A DNA stretch of 64,000 bases from the NCBI GenBank assembly GCA_024919175.1, contig CP103804.1:2728001-2792000 (forward strand), given 5' to 3'. The notes beneath the pieces were generated by a model that saw only the letters and a program-made list of their open reading frames with translations, was not told the origin of the DNA and searched no databases. Position 1 is the first letter of the stretch. The number at the start of each line of letters is the position of its first letter. This document shows positions 62,279-64,000 of the stretch, one piece after another. This stretch comes from Clostridioides difficile. GTDB taxonomy: Bacteria > Bacillota > Clostridia > Peptostreptococcales > Peptostreptococcaceae. A program made the position numbers and the translations under genes.

Positions 62279-63088
62279 TTACATATCTATAAGTATTTGT
62301 GTTGCCAAGTTTGCCATATGATTTGCGCAAATAGCTACTCTTGGAGCCATAAGTCCTTCTCCAATTTTAGCTTCATTTACAAAATCTCCACAGATATAAA
62401 ATCTATCTCTTATTTTCTTAGTAGTTATTATATTTGAATCATAGTAACCTGCCATCCCTGATGATGCTATCAGATATTTATCTTTCAAGTTTATTAATGT
62501 ATAATTACAAACTTGTGCTTTACATGAAGCATCATCGAAAGCTTCAATTATCAAATCTGCCTCTTTAAGTACATCCATATTGTATTTATTTAAAAAAACA
62601 TTTTGCTTTTTTAATTTTATAAATGGATTAATTTTTGTTATATTTTCAATCATAGCATCTGTTTTTAATTTTCCTATATCGTCTATAAAGTATTGCTGTC
62701 TATTTAAATTAGATGGCTCTACAACATCATAATCTATAAGTAGAAGTTCTCCAACTCCAATTCGAGCTAGAGAGATAGCTATATTGGACCCAAGTCCACC
62801 TAATCCCAATATAGCAACTCTTCCTTTTTTTAATTTATTATGCACATTTGGAGTATGTCTAGCTATCAACAAGCTTTCTAGCTCACCAAAAGAAGGTTTA
62901 ACCCCCTTTTGTATAAGTGTTAGCTTATCATTTTCAGAAAGTGGAATATCGGATTTAATTGGATATCCATTCAACACCAACACATCACATTTATGATTGT
63001 AATTATCTCTAACTTTATAGGCAGTTGTATTTTCTTCAACATCTGTTAATATTTCATTTACAAATATTTTTATTTTAACCACCTCCAA
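62279..63088 (-). CDS. thiF: ThiS adenylyltransferase ThiF with N-terminal ThiS-like domain
   Basis: This protein of about 269 residues has an N-terminal ubiquitin-like domain resembling ThiS but without the terminal Gly-Gly (about 5-65). An E1-like domain (about 70-269) follows, with the nucleotide loop GLGGLGSNIA near 95-104 and the NLNRQQYF arginine finger near 125. It adenylates the C terminus of ThiS. The reading frame opens at TTG 63088 and overlaps thiS by 14 bases. A GTG two codons on or an ATA nine bases after GGAGG could be the real start; homologues begin near KIFVNE. It has no Zn CxxC pairs. Confidence 0.93.
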   Translation of the reverse strand: MEVVKIKIFVNEILTDVEENTTAYKVRDNYNHKCDVLVLNGYPIKSDIPLSENDKLTLIQKGVKPSFGELESLLIARHTPNVHNKLKKGRVAILGLGGLGSNIAISLARIGVGELLLIDYDVVEPSNLNRQQYFIDDIGKLKTDAMIENITKINPFIKLKKQNVFLNKYNMDVLKEADLIIEAFDDASCKAQVCNYTLINLKDKYLIASSGMAGYYDSNIITTKKIRDRFYICGDFVNEAKIGEGLMAPRVAICANHMANLATQILIDM

Positions 63089-63269
63089 TAAAGCTAATAA
63101 GCTCTATAACATCTTCGTCCTTTAATATATATGTATTGTAATTAGATTCTTCAATTATTTCTAGATTTATCTCAACCACAACTCTATCACTCTTTAAATT
63201 ATATTTATTCAGCAAATCTATAATAGTTAAATTTTCTTTGAATTCAATATTCGTTCCATTAACCTTCAC
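63075..63269 (-). CDS. thiS: Sulfur carrier protein ThiS
   Basis: This 64-residue beta-grasp carrier ends in Gly-Gly-Gly (VIELISFIGGG), the site that is adenylated and then thiocarboxylated to donate sulfur to thiazole. Length is typical. It overlaps the start of thiF. It follows thiC by 48 bases. Confidence 0.96.
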   Translation of the reverse strand: MKVNGTNIEFKENLTIIDLLNKYNLKSDRVVVEINLEIIEESNYNTYILKDEDVIELISFIGGG

Positions 63270-63317
63270 TAAATCACCTCCTCCATTTAACTTTATTCAA
63301 TTAATTTTCAGTACAAA

Positions 63318-64000
63318 TTATATTAAATTAAGTTCCTCATTGTTTAATATTTTCTTAACTGTTCTCATTGAACACATTTTTCCACACATAGTACAGCTAT
63401 CCTCATGAGTAGGCGTTGACTCATCTCTATATCTCTTAGCTTTTTCAGGGTCTATTGCAAGTCTAAACATTTCGCACCAATCTAAATCCGCTCTAGCTTT
63501 ACTCATTTTGTTATCCCACTCACGAGCTCCTTTAACATTCTTAGCTATATCGCCTGCATGAGCGGCTATTTTAGCAGCTATTATTCCTTCTTTCATATCA
63601 TCTAAATTAGGTAATCTTAAATGTTCTGCTGGAGTTACATAGCATAAAAAGTCTACTCCTTTAGCACATGCTAATGCTCCTCCTATTGCACTAGTTATAT
63701 GGTCATAACCTGGTGCTATATCTGTAACTAATGGACCAAGAACATAGAAAGGTGCTCCATGACATAATCTTTTTTCTAACACTACATTTGCTTCTATTTC
63801 ATCAATAGCCATATGGCCAGGGCCCTCTATCATGACTTGTACATTTCTTTCCCATGCTCTTTTAGTAAGTTCTCCTAATACCACAAGTTCTTGAATTTGA
63901 ACACCATCTGTAGAATCTTTTATACAACCAGGTCTACAAGCATCTCCTAAACTTAATGTAACATCATATTCTTCACATATATCTAAAATCTTATCAAAAT
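63318..64000 (-). CDS. thiC: Phosphomethylpyrimidine synthase ThiC (3' part)
   Basis: Only the C-terminal part of this radical-SAM enzyme, which rearranges aminoimidazole ribotide to HMP-phosphate, is in the window; the reading frame continues past base 64000 without a stop (LSLGDACRPGC upstream of VQIQELVVLGELTKRAWE). The cluster cysteines are in DSCTMCGKMCSMR at the C terminus. It is the first gene of thiC-S-F-G-H-TenI in the window; any TPP riboswitch upstream lies outside. Confidence 0.96.
   Translation of the reverse strand, partial: FDKILDICEEYDVTLSLGDACRPGCIKDSTDGVQIQELVVLGELTKRAWERNVQVMIEGPGHMAIDEIEANVVLEKRLCHGAPFYVLGPLVTDIAPGYDHITSAIGGALACAKGVDFLCYVTPAEHLRLPNLDDMKEGIIAAKIAAHAGDIAKNVKGAREWDNKMSKARADLDWCEMFRLAIDPEKAKRYRDESTPTHEDSCTMCGKMCSMRTVKKILNNEELNLI

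Noticed and set aside
1..64000. CRISPR arrays, rRNA or tRNA genes, prophage or IS elements
   Set aside because: None were seen on reading both strands; no transposase or integrase ORF is present.
63318..64000. TPP riboswitch of the thi operon
   Set aside because: It would lie upstream of thiC, beyond the end of the window.

Overview
This window is AT-rich Firmicute DNA and looks like a chromosomal segment of Clostridioides difficile or a very close relative. The main clues are a cysteine protease carrying three CWB2 cell-wall repeats (a Cwp13/Cwp84-type protein), a Stickland-type selenoprotein reductase (GrdB-like, with an in-frame TGA), a selenium-dependent molybdenum-hydroxylase maturation protein (YqeB), and strictly anaerobic metabolism throughout: 2-hydroxyacyl-CoA dehydratase-like activator and cluster protein, corrinoid methyl transfer, nitrogenase-like proteins and radical-SAM ThiH. 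No rRNA or tRNA genes, CRISPR arrays, IS elements or prophage genes were seen. Species identity is inference from memory of these families.

Layout. 1-9.1 kb: a small Sm-like protein, cwp13, a double-cubane-cluster protein with its ATPase activator, EcsC, adenosine deaminase, GltS and a Fur-box-preceded FeoA. 9.1-12 kb: a FlxA-like coiled coil and a LytTR/GHKL two-component system. 12-19.8 kb: a self-contained sigma-54 module made of a GntP-type permease, a histidine kinase with an extracellular solute-binding domain, an NtrC-type activator, and the protein-B pair of a glycine/betaine/sarcosine-type reductase (pyruvoyl GrdE-like plus selenocysteine GrdB-like). A -24/-12 promoter and two tandem 18-bp upstream sites lie exactly between the activator and the reductase genes. 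20-25 kb: an XRE-cupin regulator, a YjjG-type phosphatase, a three-gene corrinoid methyl-transfer set and a GNAT protein.

25.3-33.5 kb: an Mrp ATPase, then the most striking locus, an iron-repressed-looking operon (Fur-like box over the promoter). It encodes a NifH-like reductase, a siderophore/heme/B12-type ABC importer and two NifD/K-like subunits whose cysteines suggest one shared [4Fe-4S] cluster rather than P-cluster and FeMo-co. A divergent AraC regulator flanks it. 33.7-38.5 kb: a Na/Pi cotransporter behind 11-bp-period PhoP-like boxes, and a large sensor/EAL protein.

38.7-49 kb: an apparently acquired MarR-GNAT fusion, small regulators, a guanidine-I (ykkC) riboswitch in front of a B3/4-domain protein, an acyltransferase, a ribbon-helix-helix repressor with tandem palindromic operators, and a T-box-controlled NCS1 permease/DUF917/hydantoinase operon. 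49-57 kb: AlkC, the molybdenum-cofactor operon (mobA apparently starting at ATA, a CoA-binding protein, YbjQ, YqeB, MogA/MoaB, MoaA, MoaC, MOSC) and a degenerate RelA/SpoT-domain protein. 57-59.5 kb: an ArsR-SdpI pair behind a 48-bp perfect palindrome, and a YfcC-type transporter. 59.6-64 kb: the thiCSFGH-TenI/ThiE operon, with thiC running off the window end.
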